From the NCBI RefSeq assembly GCF_029910655.1, contig NZ_CP123897.1, positions 4,577,547 to 4,641,546 on the forward strand: DNA of 64,000 nucleotides, written 5' to 3'. The translations under genes and the position numbers were made by a program. This document shows positions 53,417 through 63,500 of this stretch, piece by piece. The notes below the pieces were generated by a model, which saw only the letters and a list, made by a program, of their open reading frames with translations, had not been told where the DNA came from and did not search any database. Position 1 is the first letter of the stretch; each line of letters starts with the position of its first letter. The stretch comes from Methylomonas sp. UP202. Its GTDB lineage: Bacteria; Pseudomonadota; Gammaproteobacteria; Methylococcales; Methylomonadaceae.

Positions 53417-53520
53417 AAACATGCAAAATAATTACATCTTAACAAACCGCCTGGTTGGCATGACACCCTACTCCGGTAGGGTTCCCAGCCTGTATCTGTC
53501 TTCCGATAATGTGCCCAGCC
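53417..53520. promoter_or_regulatory. Regulatory region with perfect dyad, copy 2
   Basis: AACATGCAAAATAATTACAT, CTTAACAA, then the dyad ACCCTAC-TCCG-GTAGGGT (53465-53482) and TTCCGATAATGTG. These match 50267-50370 in order and spacing. It now stands 66 bases or more before the DUF1566 PEP-CTERM gene (53586), so that gene is a likely target of the response regulator at 49552-50205. Confidence 0.75.
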
Positions 53521-53585
53521 TTAGAGCCGTTAGTCCCGTTACCGAGTATCGGCATCTATTCGAGAACAACCTTTTGGAGAAAACG

Positions 53586-54296
53586 ATGAAACGTATAATT
53601 TTACGCACCGCGTTGTCGGCGCTCGGCACGCTGGCTGTCGGCAGCGCGCAAGCCCAGTTGTTCGACCGGGGCGGCGGCCTGATCTACGACAGCGAGCAAA
53701 ACGTCACTTGGCTGGCGGACGCCAACTACGCCAAAACCAGCGGCTACGACGCCGAAGGCAAAATGAGCTGGCAAAACGCCGTGGCCTGGGTAGACGGCTT
53801 GACCTTCTTCGACGATGTGCGCGGCGCGAGTTACGAAGATTGGCGCCTGCCGACCTTCAACGACCTGGGCGTGCCCGGTTGCGACTATGGATACAGCGGT
53901 AGCGATTGCGGATTCAACGTCTCCACGGCCAGCTCGGAACTCGCGCATCTGTTCTACGGCGATTTCGCTAACAAAGGCGCCCTCGATTCGCATGGCGGAC
54001 CGCAGTCCGGCTACGGCCTCGTCGACGATCCGGCCACGGCCGACGACGAAAGCCTGTTCAGCCATCTGCAATCCTTTGGCTATTGGCTAGGCACCAGTTA
54101 CGGCGGTGACGCCAGTAAAGCCTGGTATCTGAGCACCGCGACCGGCATGCAAAATTACATCAGCAAAGGCACCAATTATTACGTCTGGGCAGTCCGTGAC
54201 GGCGACGTCGCCGCGCCGGTGCCATTGCCGGGCGCGGTCTGGCTGTTCGGTAGTGCGCTGATCGGCTTGATATACGCGAAACGTCGCGGCGTATAA
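53586..54296 (+). CDS. DUF1566-type PEP-CTERM protein
   Basis: A 236-residue secreted protein: signal peptide (residues 1-23, ending GSAQAQ), a DUF1566-like domain (LIYDSEQNVTWLADANYAKT, key part VTWLADANYA; WRLPTFNDLG; YWLGTSYGGDASKAWYLS) and a sorting tag VPLPGAVWLFGSALIGL with the basic end YAKRRGV. DUF1566 is a lectin-like fold of unknown ligand. GGAG lies before the ATG. The duplicated dyad region precedes it, and another PEP-CTERM gene follows after 60 bases. Confidence 0.9.
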   Translation: MKRIILRTALSALGTLAVGSAQAQLFDRGGGLIYDSEQNVTWLADANYAKTSGYDAEGKMSWQNAVAWVDGLTFFDDVRGASYEDWRLPTFNDLGVPGCDYGYSGSDCGFNVSTASSELAHLFYGDFANKGALDSHGGPQSGYGLVDDPATADDESLFSHLQSFGYWLGTSYGGDASKAWYLSTATGMQNYISKGTNYYVWAVRDGDVAAPVPLPGAVWLFGSALIGLIYAKRRGV

Positions 54297-54356
54297 CTTG
54301 ATTTTTAATCCGGCGGGCGGCTTTTGTAGGCCGCTTGTTACTTTCGAGGAAATCTT

Positions 54357-54935
54357 ATGAAATTGAAACAAATGGCAGGGGTTTGGGTTATGGCCTTATT
54401 AAGCGTATCGCAGGCTTATGCCTCGCAAACCGTGCTCACCTTTGAAAACTTGAACGATTGGGATTTGGTTGACGGTTACGGCGGCATTTCCGGATGGCAA
54501 GCCGGCGGAAGCTTGCGAGATTATTCCATTTACCCGTCCCATCAGCCGGACATGGGGGATCGTTATTTTGCGGTTTCTTACGGCGGCGCGGAGCTGAGTT
54601 TCGACTCGGCGCCGGTGGTATTCGAGGGCGTGCATTATAATTTTGTCGGCTTCGACAGTCATGTCAGCTACGACCTGTATTACCAAAACCAACTGGTTTA
54701 CAGCGCACTGCTGGTTCCAGAAAACCAACCGCCGGAAGTTTATTGGTTGGCATCTGGCTACGCTGGGCTAATCGATAAAATCTATTTTCACGGGACGTCG
54801 GACGGCGTCGTCGTCGACAACCTGACCTACTCGACCACGGCCCCGGTACCGCTACCCGGTGCGGCTTGGCTGTTCGCCGGCGGCTTGGCCGGCATCGCGG
54901 TCCGCCAGCCGCGCCGGCAAACGAGGTGGAAATAA
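54357..54935 (+). CDS. PEP-CTERM sorted secreted protein
   Basis: A 192-residue protein with a signal peptide (VMALLSVSQAYAS) and the tag APVPLPGAAWLFAGGLAGIA followed by RQPRRQTRWK. The body (VLTFENLNDWDLVDGYGGIS, key part FENLNDW) looks like a jelly-roll domain seen in PEP-CTERM proteins. GAGGAAAT stands before the ATG. Probably co-transcribed with the DUF1566 gene. Confidence 0.88.
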   Translation: MKLKQMAGVWVMALLSVSQAYASQTVLTFENLNDWDLVDGYGGISGWQAGGSLRDYSIYPSHQPDMGDRYFAVSYGGAELSFDSAPVVFEGVHYNFVGFDSHVSYDLYYQNQLVYSALLVPENQPPEVYWLASGYAGLIDKIYFHGTSDGVVVDNLTYSTTAPVPLPGAAWLFAGGLAGIAVRQPRRQTRWK

Positions 54936-55060
54936 AATGCGTGCGGTCAAACCCGCGGCCTAGGCAATCATTCCACCGGTCCCGCGCGATAAAGCCGTGC
55001 GCCGCCGGTTAGCTCTGAGTTAGACTCCGCATCTATCTCTGATTGCCGCGGCCGCCGCTG

Positions 55061-55489
55061 ATGAAACTCCTTAAACTTCTACTCGCGATAACCGTCGGCG
55101 CCGGTGCCTATAATCACTGGCTGCAGCACCGGCAAGATAGTCCCCCTGGGAGTTCCGAAACGCTCGCAAACGTATCCAGCGCGTTTGTGGAGTTACCCGC
55201 GATCAGCGGTCAGAGTCCGTCCTCGGTTATTGTGGTCGCGGCCGAACACTGCCCGCATGCGGATGCGCGGCGCGCCGATCGACTTGCGGAGGACTTGTCT
55301 CGAAATGGCGTGCCGGTGGTCCGAACGCACTCGGTAAACTTTGACATACCCAACGGCGGACAGGCCGATCTGGACAAAATCGACCAAGTGATGACCGGTC
55401 CGCTCCCAGTCGTCTTTGTCCACGGCCGAGCGAAGGCAAACCCAACGCTAGACGAGGTACTTTCAGAATTCAGAAGCTCGGAACAGTGA
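55061..55489 (+). CDS. Hypothetical membrane-anchored protein with a thioredoxin-like pattern
   Basis: A 142-residue protein: N-terminal helix (LLKLLLAITVGAGAYN) as anchor or signal, a spacer, then SVIVVAAEHCPHADARRADR and LSRNGVPVVRTHSVNFD and PLPVVFVHGRAKANPTLDEV. The order beta-strand, C-P helix, strand resembles glutaredoxin-like folds with a single cysteine (EHCPH). The function is not known. It is separated from the cytochrome gene by about 520 bases. Confidence 0.6.
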   Translation: MKLLKLLLAITVGAGAYNHWLQHRQDSPPGSSETLANVSSAFVELPAISGQSPSSVIVVAAEHCPHADARRADRLAEDLSRNGVPVVRTHSVNFDIPNGGQADLDKIDQVMTGPLPVVFVHGRAKANPTLDEVLSEFRSSEQ

Positions 55490-55589
55490 CTGCCTCGGCA
55501 TTAGAAAGATTCGACATCAAGCCAGCCGTCAACTATTTCTTGCGGCCAAATAATCAAGGTGAAATTCTCGCTTAATCGCGATCGGTGAC

Positions 55590-55780
55590 CGCGTGTTCAA
55601 TGGGCATGTCTGCCTGTTCAGCGGAGAAGCTTGGCTGTTTACATGGCGATGCCGAGTGTTGGTATAAGAACGCCACGCATGCAAACGGCAACGTTGCCTA
55701 TCTCTATTAGACCGCCGCCGGTCTAACACTGACGCTCGACTGTTAAAACGACAACACTGCCTGTTCCAACAGCCCCTACC
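55590..55780. repeat. Degenerate short tandem repeat
   Basis: A run of about 21-22-base units that share GCCTGTT or GGCTGTTTAC cores (TGCCTGTTCAGCGG, TGGCTGTTTACATGG, CTGCCTGTTCCAACAGCC). Similar units lie on the far side of the cytochrome/cohesin locus (59510-59660). An AT-rich promoter-like stretch (55825-55880) and a near-palindrome (CCGGGAACTTTTCCGG, 55886-55901) follow before the cytochrome gene. No gene is seen in 55490-56010. Confidence 0.35.
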
Positions 55781-56010
55781 GCGACGTATTGCAGCGATGG
55801 CGAAAAAGTTCCCTAATAAGCACAAAATTTATGTGATTTTAATCATAAATTAATTTTAAGTTAATTATTAAATGCTAATGTTCAGCCGGGAACTTTTCCG
55901 GTTCCGCCGTTCGTCACGACTCGCGTTGCGATCTTAGAATCCAAACCAGAAGACAGGAAGCCTCGCGCGAGTACTCATCACCGATTATTGAAGGTAATAG
56001 GTTGAACACC

Positions 56011-58659
56011 ATGAGAAAAACCGGTTTTCTGATTCTGCTGACCAGCCTTTTGGGCTTGATGAGCCACCAAAGCCAGGCCGCCAATGCGGTTTTGTTGGGC
56101 TGGAATAATCTTGGCATGCACTGCATGGATTCGCGCTACGCCGAATTCGCCATCCTGCCGCCTTACAACACCATCGAAGCGCAATTGATCGTCGGCGGCA
56201 AATTGATGAAGGCCAGCACGGTACCGAACGCCGCCGATTACACGCTGAGTTATCAGGCCATCGTCGATCCGGTCAGCGGCGTGATGAACAGCACCTCCAG
56301 CGGCAAGAGCGATTGGGAAACCTACGCGCCCACGCTGTTTCCGGTTTTGAAAACGTTCAATCCGGCCTACACCGCCGACATGGGCTTGGCGGGCTGCAAC
56401 ATGCCGGGGATCGATAGTCCTTACGTGCTGAACACCGCGCAGCCGATGAGCTTTCAACCGGCCAACTCGCCGGAAAATACCTACCAGGCCGAAGGCGTAC
56501 CGATCACGCCCACCGACGATCAGGGCAACAAAAACACCTATCCGTTGATGCGTTTGGTCGCCAGGGATGCCAACAACACCGTGGTCGCGCAAACCGACAT
56601 CGTGTTACCGGTCTCCGACGAAATGAGCTGCAAAACCTGCCACGCCGCCAATACCAACGACAAGGCCAAACCAACCGGCGGTTGGATCAGCGATGCCAAC
56701 CTGGAGCGCGAATACCGGTTGAACATACTCAAACTGCACGACGACACCGAATTCGCCGAGCATGCCGCGCTGTACAACGAAGCCTTGGCGGCCAAAGGCC
56801 TGGACCCGGCCGGCTTGTACGCCGCCGCGACCACCGACCAGGACCCGGCGACGCCGGGCGTACAAGTCAAACCGATGCTGTGCGCGGCTTGCCATTCTTC
56901 CGAAGCGCTGGGCGCCCCCAGCTTCAGCGGCAACAACGGCACCGTGCCGGCGCTGACCCAATCGGTACACAGTACCCATGCCACGGTCACCGCGCCAGGC
57001 AGTTCGCTGACCCTGGATAGCTCCGACAATCGCGCGGCCTGCTACGACTGCCATCCGGGCTCCAAAACCCGCTGCTTGCGCGGCGCGATGGGTAGCGCGG
57101 TCGCCGCCGACGGCAGCATGGAAATGCAATGCCAAAGCTGCCACGGCAACATGAGCAAGGTCGGCGACAGCCATCGCACCGGCTGGCTCGAAGAGCCCAC
57201 TTGCCAAAGCTGCCATACCGGCACCGCCACCAACAACAACGGCAAAATCCGTTACAGCTCGGTGTTCAACAACCCGCTGACCTACGACAGCCAACGGGTC
57301 GCGGTCAACCAAACCTTCGCCACCAACGCCGATACGCCGGCCCCCGGATTGTCGCTGTACCGCTTTTCCAAAGGCCACGGCGGCCTGCAATGCTCGGCTT
57401 GCCACGGCTCGACCCACGCCGAATTCCCGTCGTCGCACCAAAACGACAATATCCGCAACGAGCAACTGCAAGGCCATGCCGGCGTAACGGTGGAGTGCAA
57501 AACCTGTCACACCGCCGGTGTCCCGAGTACCACCGACGGCGGACCGCACGGTCTGCACCCGATCGACCAAAACTGGGTGGGCCGGCACGGCGACGCGGCC
57601 GAGCGCTCCGGTACCGCCGGCTGCAAAGGCTGCCACGGCAGCGACCTACGCGGCACCGAGTTGTCGCGCGTTCAGGGCGACCGCTCGTTCAACGTCGAAG
57701 ATTTAGGCACAGTCAAATTCTATCGGGGCGGCACGGTCGGCTGTTATTCCTGCCACCGAGGCCCTAGCAGCGAGAGCATGAACACGGCGGCCTATCCGAT
57801 CACCGCCGACGTTTCGGCCAGCACCGCCGCCGGCACACCGGTCAATTTAACCTTGCCGGTCACCGGCACCGGCGTGACGATGCGCATCCTGAAGCAGCCG
57901 CAACACGGCACGGTCGGCTTGAACAATGCGGTCGCCACCTACTTCCCGGAAGAAGGCTTCAGTGGCACCGACAGCTTCCTGTTCGCGGGCTACGACGGCG
58001 CCAAAAACACCGTGACCAGCACCGGCAACAAGGGCGCGGTTCCGGCCACGGCGACCATTACCGTCAATGCCGCGTGTTCTTATAGCCTGCAACCCGGCAG
58101 CCAAGCCGCCGCCAACAACGCCGGCAGCTTCAGCGCCACGCTGACCACCGGGGCGAATTGCGCCTGGCAATTGCAAAGCGACGCGGCTTGGCTATACGTG
58201 ACGTCACCGACCAGCGGCAGCGGTCCGGCGACGATTCAGTACAACGTCGCGGTCAACCCGGCGCTCAACACCCGTATCGGCAACCTGACGGTATTGGGCG
58301 GCAGCAATCAAAACGTCGCCCAGTTAGCGGTTACTCAAGCGGCCGGCACCGATGGCGACGGCGACGGCGTGGTCGATGCGGTGGACAACTGCACCGCGCT
58401 CGCCAACGCCACGCAACTGGATAGCAACGGCGATCACTTCGGCAACCTCTGCGATGCCGATTTGAACAACGATTGCAAAACCAACTCGCTGGACTTGGGC
58501 TTGTTCAAAAGCGTTTACGGTAACGCCGCCGGCAATGCCGACCTGAAGGCCGCGGCCGACATAAACGGCGACGGCAACGTTAACTCGCTGGATCTGGGCT
58601 TGTTCAAACGCATCTACGGCAAAGCGCCGGGACCTTCCGCGCAAGCGACTTGCCCGTAA
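56011..58659 (+). CDS. Secreted nine-heme cytochrome c with BACON, TSP3-like and dockerin domains
   Basis: An 882-residue exported protein. After a signal peptide (ends SHQSQAA) comes the motif LLGWNNLGMHCMDSRYAEFA (key part WNNLGMHCMD), found at the front of large multiheme cytochromes. Nine CxxCH sites span about residues 206-580 (CKTCH, CAACH, CYDCH, CQSCH twice, CSACH, CKTCH, CKGCH, CYSCH). Then a beta-sandwich (about 590-685), a BACON-like domain (about 690-778), acidic TSP3-like repeats (DGDGDGVVDAVDNC) and a type I dockerin with two F-hand loops (DLNNDCKTNSLDLGLF and DINGDGNVNSLDLGLF). It likely moves electrons at the cell surface and docks to a cohesin. ATG 56011 is preferred over TTG 56002. 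Confidence 0.9.
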   Translation: MRKTGFLILLTSLLGLMSHQSQAANAVLLGWNNLGMHCMDSRYAEFAILPPYNTIEAQLIVGGKLMKASTVPNAADYTLSYQAIVDPVSGVMNSTSSGKSDWETYAPTLFPVLKTFNPAYTADMGLAGCNMPGIDSPYVLNTAQPMSFQPANSPENTYQAEGVPITPTDDQGNKNTYPLMRLVARDANNTVVAQTDIVLPVSDEMSCKTCHAANTNDKAKPTGGWISDANLEREYRLNILKLHDDTEFAEHAALYNEALAAKGLDPAGLYAAATTDQDPATPGVQVKPMLCAACHSSEALGAPSFSGNNGTVPALTQSVHSTHATVTAPGSSLTLDSSDNRAACYDCHPGSKTRCLRGAMGSAVAADGSMEMQCQSCHGNMSKVGDSHRTGWLEEPTCQSCHTGTATNNNGKIRYSSVFNNPLTYDSQRVAVNQTFATNADTPAPGLSLYRFSKGHGGLQCSACHGSTHAEFPSSHQNDNIRNEQLQGHAGVTVECKTCHTAGVPSTTDGGPHGLHPIDQNWVGRHGDAAERSGTAGCKGCHGSDLRGTELSRVQGDRSFNVEDLGTVKFYRGGTVGCYSCHRGPSSESMNTAAYPITADVSASTAAGTPVNLTLPVTGTGVTMRILKQPQHGTVGLNNAVATYFPEEGFSGTDSFLFAGYDGAKNTVTSTGNKGAVPATATITVNAACSYSLQPGSQAAANNAGSFSATLTTGANCAWQLQSDAAWLYVTSPTSGSGPATIQYNVAVNPALNTRIGNLTVLGGSNQNVAQLAVTQAAGTDGDGDGVVDAVDNCTALANATQLDSNGDHFGNLCDADLNNDCKTNSLDLGLFKSVYGNAAGNADLKAAADINGDGNVNSLDLGLFKRIYGKAPGPSAQATCP

Positions 58660-58701
58660 GCACGCCAGACTGAAAATCAACTTTAAATGGGAGTTAAATC
58701 C

Positions 58702-59277
58702 ATGAAAATAAAAACCTTGCCCGCCGCATTCACCCTGCTGGGCGCACTCTGTTTCGGCGAAGGCCAGGCCGCGTTAGCCAACCACGTGTTCTTCGATCCA
58801 AGCAGCCTGGATGTCAATCTGGGGGATACCTTCAGCTTGGTGTTGAAAGGCGAAGCCTTTAGCGGCGGGCTAGACGGCGGCTCGGTGGATCTGAGCTTCG
58901 ACAGCGCCATCCTGCAAGCCGATTCGGTGGTGGTGAATGCCACGTTGTGGAGCTTCATCAATCAACCCGGCACGATCGACAACAACGCCGGGAAGATCGA
59001 GTTTACCGATTTCAGCCAATTCGGCGCCAATTTGAGCAGCGGCTCGTTCGACATCGCCACCTTCACCTTTGTAGCGGTCGGTAGCGGCTCGAGCGCGATT
59101 AATCTGTCGGTGAACAATCAAGACCCCTTCGGCTCGGCCGGCAACGTCATCACCCCGGATTTCAGCAACGCGCTGATTAACGTCAGCGGAATTTCCAACG
59201 TACCGCTGCCCGCTTCGGCATGGTTGATGTTCAGCGCGATGGCGGGCTTTATGACGCTCAAGCGCCAACGAAAATAA
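58702..59277 (+). CDS. Cohesin-like PEP-CTERM protein
   Basis: A 191-residue protein: signal peptide (LLGALCFGEGQAALA), a single cohesin-type domain (FDPSSLDVNLGDTFSLVLKG, key part LDVNLGDTFSL; SVDLSFDSAILQADSVVV, key part DLSFDSAIL; SGSFDIATFTFVAVGSGSS) and the sorting tag NVPLPASAWLMFSAMAGFM with basic end LKRQRK. GGGAG lies before ATG 58702. It follows the dockerin-bearing cytochrome by 42 bases and is surely in the same operon. The obvious model is that the cohesin, anchored or released by an exosortase, binds the dockerin of the cytochrome. Binding is inferred, not shown. Confidence 0.85.
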   Translation: MKIKTLPAAFTLLGALCFGEGQAALANHVFFDPSSLDVNLGDTFSLVLKGEAFSGGLDGGSVDLSFDSAILQADSVVVNATLWSFINQPGTIDNNAGKIEFTDFSQFGANLSSGSFDIATFTFVAVGSGSSAINLSVNNQDPFGSAGNVITPDFSNALINVSGISNVPLPASAWLMFSAMAGFMTLKRQRK

Positions 59278-59326
59278 GCGAACGCAAGCCCCCAATAAAG
59301 CCGGCGGACCGCGCTTTCCGGCCACA

Positions 59327-59360
59327 GCATCCCGAATCGCGCGAAGCGATTTCGGGATGC
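59327..59360. terminator. Strong hairpin after the cohesin gene
   Basis: GCATCCCGAAtCGC and GCGaTTTCGGGATGC form a long stem with a GCGAA loop, 50 bases after the cohesin gene stop. No T-tract follows, so it may be a terminator of the non-intrinsic kind, an RNA-stabilising hairpin or a REP-like unit. Confidence 0.4.
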
Positions 59361-59509
59361 GATGGAGCCGAACCGTCAGTGTTTCAATAACCGGCAGATT
59401 CCCTTTAAGTCCGCTCCGGGAACCTGCCGGTAACTCGCCAAGCGGAACCGTTCGATTCGCGAACGAAATCCTTCGCCCCCCTCGAGTAGCCTTTAGCGCC
59501 ACGAATGGT

Positions 59510-59660
59510 TCCGTTCATTTCTCAAGCGGGTTATTTGTTCCCCTAAGCAAGTTGTGCGCTCCCTAAGTGAAGTCGCCTCTCCCTATTTAGATCTGCCGTT
59601 GCCTGTTTACAGCCGCCGTTCCCAGTTTAGCGCCGTCGTTCCCTGAGCGGAGCCGAAGGG
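59510..59660. repeat. Degenerate 20-21-base tandem repeat
   Basis: About six units around CCGTTCCCAGTTTAGCGCCG, such as TGCCGTTGCCTGTTTACAGCC and GTCGTTCCCTGAGCGGAGCC. Similar cores are found at 55590-55780, so the cytochrome/cohesin locus is bracketed by related sequence. Confidence 0.45.
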
Positions 59661-59738
59661 AACAGAAAACACCAAGCCCCCAATCAATAGACCTCAAACA
59701 GACCGCGCCGCTGTTCCTCCTGCCTCGGCAGCTATCAA

Positions 59739-59904
59739 CCTAAAAAGAGCAGTTTGGCGATGAAAAATCCCGTTCGTCGTGAGCTTGTCGAAGGGCGCGC
59801 GGGATTTTTCATTCACCCGTTTGGTGAGTGTATTGCGAGCCGTCCATGCTTCGACGTTGCTCAGCACGAACGGCCCGCAATACACGCCAACTGCCCTTTT
59901 TAGG
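59739..59904. mobile_element. MITE-like element, copy 2 (166 bases)
   Basis: One base different from the copy at 25617-25782 (a C-to-G change in CGTTCGTCCTGAGC), with the same terminal inverted repeats and ATCAA outside both ends. The near identity of copies 34 kb apart shows recent mobility. In the gap 59278-60290 I see this element, the hairpin and tandem repeat listed above, and no gene. Confidence 0.85.
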
Positions 59905-60290
59905 ATCAACCGCTCCGTGCTTGCGATCCTATGGCCCACTGTCAGCGCTGCCAGCGGCTTGTCGAGGATTGGCTGAGCGAGTTTTGCCTTTTTGGCGGAC
60001 CAAACGGCTATTTGCAGCCCCCGATCTTTCGAATCCGGTAGGCTTAAATCAGATATCTACCTGACATTCGCTCGGATTGAATTTGTCTGTGGCAAGCCCC
60101 CTGTCAGACTCGGACTTGGATATGCAATCAAACGACTGAGAAATAAAATGGTTCGTGACCCAACCGATCGGTAAACCATGGCTTTTGCTAGCATTCTCCG
60201 ATTGCAACGTGACATTGTTCGGAAAATTAGCTAAAACACTGAGCTCTTTAACTAACCGGCCGTCAGCCCGCCGGAATTGGAAAATCGAAT

Positions 60291-60515
60291 ATGGAAATCC
60301 TTAGTCTGCTTAATCAGCAACTGGTCAAACTATTAGCTTCATCTTTACAAGCACTGGATTCAGACTGGTGGACTTCACTGGTACTGGACAAATTAACCTA
60401 CCAACAAAGAAGCTTTGCCGTATCTCTGCCGGCTCAAGCATTGGATCGCCTGGATTTGGCAGCCTTACTTAGAATCGCTGATCAAAACGGGTATGACATA
60501 GCCAACCAAGAATGA
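60291..60515 (+). CDS. Small protein coupled to the STAND NTPase gene, possibly HEPN/Swt1-like
   Basis: A 74-residue helical protein. The pattern SDWWTSLVLDKL and LDRLDLAALLRIADQNGYDI resembles the front of Swt1-type HEPN domains, but the second half with the catalytic motif is absent. The stop overlaps the start of the large NTPase gene (ATGA), so the two are made together. It could be an accessory or regulatory subunit. Composition is AT-rich as in the NTPase gene. The ribosome site is weak (GGAA). I am not sure of the family. Confidence 0.6.
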   Translation: MEILSLLNQQLVKLLASSLQALDSDWWTSLVLDKLTYQQRSFAVSLPAQALDRLDLAALLRIADQNGYDIANQE

Positions 60516-63500
60516 ATAACACCGAATTACTAAAAATTCGAGCATTGAACGGTAGCCAACACTTTGCTTTCGAAGAATTATGTTGTCAGCTTGCATCTCT
60601 TGAACCAAGAGCAATAGAAGATGAGTTTCTCCGCAAAGGTATTGGATCAGATGCCGGAGTTGAATGCTACATACGTCACGCTGACGGAACCGAAACAGGT
60701 TGGCAAGCAAAATTCTTCGATAAATTTGATTCCGGCCAGATATCTCAGCTTACCGAGTCTTTGAAACAAGCCATCGAAAAGCATCCAAAACTGACCCGCT
60801 ATATCGTCTGTTTGCCAATAGATCTTAAAGACGGGAGAACCGGAAAAAATAAAACAGAGGGGCAACGCTGGATAGATTGGAAAACAACTCGTCTCTCAGA
60901 ATTAAGCGAAGAGCGCAATATTGAAATTATACTTTGGCAAGCCACCGATATTCGAGAACGCTTGCATCGCAACGATCCGTATTACGCCGGGAGGATAAGT
61001 TTTTTCTTTGATGAACTTCGCTTTACGCCTGTTTGGTTTTCTCGACACATCAACGCTGCCTGTATTTCTTTAGGTTCCCGATATACACCTCAATTTCATA
61101 TATCGTTACCAATACGGCAGGTGTTTTTAGGCATTAGTCGATCACCTTGGCTTGAGGATCAGCGAGAGGAATTAATTACGCCACTAAGAAAACAACTCAA
61201 TAGCCTAAAATATGACTTTCAGCAGGCCAATGTCTCGGAAACCGATTTAAAGGTTCTATTAAATTACAGCAACAACTTAATCGACGCGCTCAAGCAAAGT
61301 TTTCCCATAACAAAGCCTTATCCCATCGCGGATTGGCGCAGCCAAATTCAACAAGTTCAAACTGCTGCGAATCAATGGCAGGCCCATTTCTGGCACCTCG
61401 ACTCAGAAGAAAAAGATAAATCTAAAAAAGATAATATCCGGGCCGCATTAAACGAACTTCATGGGTTCGGAAAAACGCTTGATGAAATAGACGAAAAACT
61501 AAACTCAGATACTTGGATACTGGCAAATGAACAGGCTGTGCTTCTTTACGGCGAAGCAGGAACAGGCAAATCTCATCTGTTGGCTGATATTGCCAATGAT
61601 GCGATCAAAAAAGGTTACCCGACTATTTTTTTGATTAATAGTCAGTTCTTCCAACAAGACCCACGTACGCAAATTCTTGAGCACTTGGATTTAAGGCATA
61701 TTCCATTTTCAATTTTTCTTGGAGCGTTGGATGCGGCGGGCCAAGCCGCAGGCGTGAGAGCATTGCTGATAATCGACGCATTAAACGAACGTTTCGGTAC
61801 CGAAATTTGGCCTCAATACCTGGCACCGTTAATCGAAGAAGTTAAACGCTACCCTCATCTTGCCCTTATCGTTTCATGCCGCACAACTTACCTGCCCTTT
61901 ATTTTGCCAGCCGATTCTCTTCTGTGCGATAGCTTGAAGCAGATAGAACACCACGGTTTTGCCGATGGAGGCGGATACGCAGCCAGAACTTATCTGGCCA
62001 AACGCAACATTATCAGGCCTAGTGTTCCGCACTTATTGCCAGAATTTAACAACCCGCTTTTCCTTAAAACCTTGTGCGACAGTTTGGAACAACAAGGGCT
62101 CGATTGTTTTCCACGAGGAATACAAGGTTTAACGGAATATTTCGATTTTTATCTTAAATCATTAGCCAACCAAATTGAATTGCGGATGGGGCTGGATAAA
62201 CGGCAGAATATTATTGTGCGTGCGTTAAAGGCATTTACTGAAAAACTAACATCCAATCAATCTTCCTACCTTTCAATTGAAACGACTATCGCTTGTTTTG
62301 ATTCGATATATGCTTCTAAGGGCCAACAAGATCGCAGCTTGTTGAGCCAATTTGAACACGAGGGAATTTTAACGATTGAGCCTGTTTATATCGAAAATAA
62401 TCAGTTAGAAGAACAAGCACGTTTTACGTTCGAGCGTTTCAGCGATTTTCAAATTGCTGGGCATTTGTTAAATGAGCATATTTCTTCGAAAAATAGCGTT
62501 CAACCCTTGGAAACAGGGACTCCGCTACATACTTTTCTTTCCCGTAAAGATATAAATAGGGTTGCCGGCATTATCCACGCTTTAGCGGTTTTGCTGCCAG
62601 AATCTACGGATTACGAATTGCTCGATATATTTCCATCAGCGAACGGATCATACAAATGGACAATTAATGAAGCATTTTTTAAAAGTTTATTATTGCGCCG
62701 TCAGAATTTTTTTACCGATAGAACCCGTGAATTAGTGATTGGTTTATCGCAAAATTATCCGAATCACTGGCTGGAAACGCTTATCGCAGTTAGTACGGAG
62801 CCCAACAACCGCTTCAATGCCAATTATCTGCATGAAAAATTAGCTCATCTGACGATGCTTGAGCGCGATGCGAAATGGACTATTGCTATCGCTAATCTCG
62901 AACTAGAGGATGGTTCACCACTTGATATATTACTTTCCTGGACAGTGGAATCGGGTTTTGAGGAAATAGATCCGCTGCGTGCCGAACTGGCGGCAATTAT
63001 GTTGACATGGTTATTTTCGACATCGTATCGCACTGTTCGAGATCGGGCTACCAAGGGATTGTCCGCTTTACTGGCGCCACGTTTGCCGTTGGCACTTAGC
63101 TTGTTGGAACGCTTCAAGCAGGTCGATGACCTTTACATTTTAGAGCGATTATTGGCCGCCTGCTATGGCGCTGCATTACAAGCACAAACCCAGAAAAATC
63201 TTGCCGAACTTGCTCTTTTTGTTTACCAATGGATTTTTGCCGATGGTAAGCCGCCAGCCCATTTGCTACTGCGCGACTACGCTAGGGGTATTATCGAATA
63301 CACATTGCATTGTGACTTATTGCCTGAAGAAATTAAAATTGAAAAAGTACGGCCGCCCTATCAAAGTGATTGGCCGATTGAATTTGTAGCCGAAAATAAT
63401 TTAGAGATATATGGCGACAAATACAAAGATGATATTGTTAGGTCGGCAAGCAGCGAGTGGCTTGGCGATTTTGCCAAATATATTATCAAACCTTCAGTTC

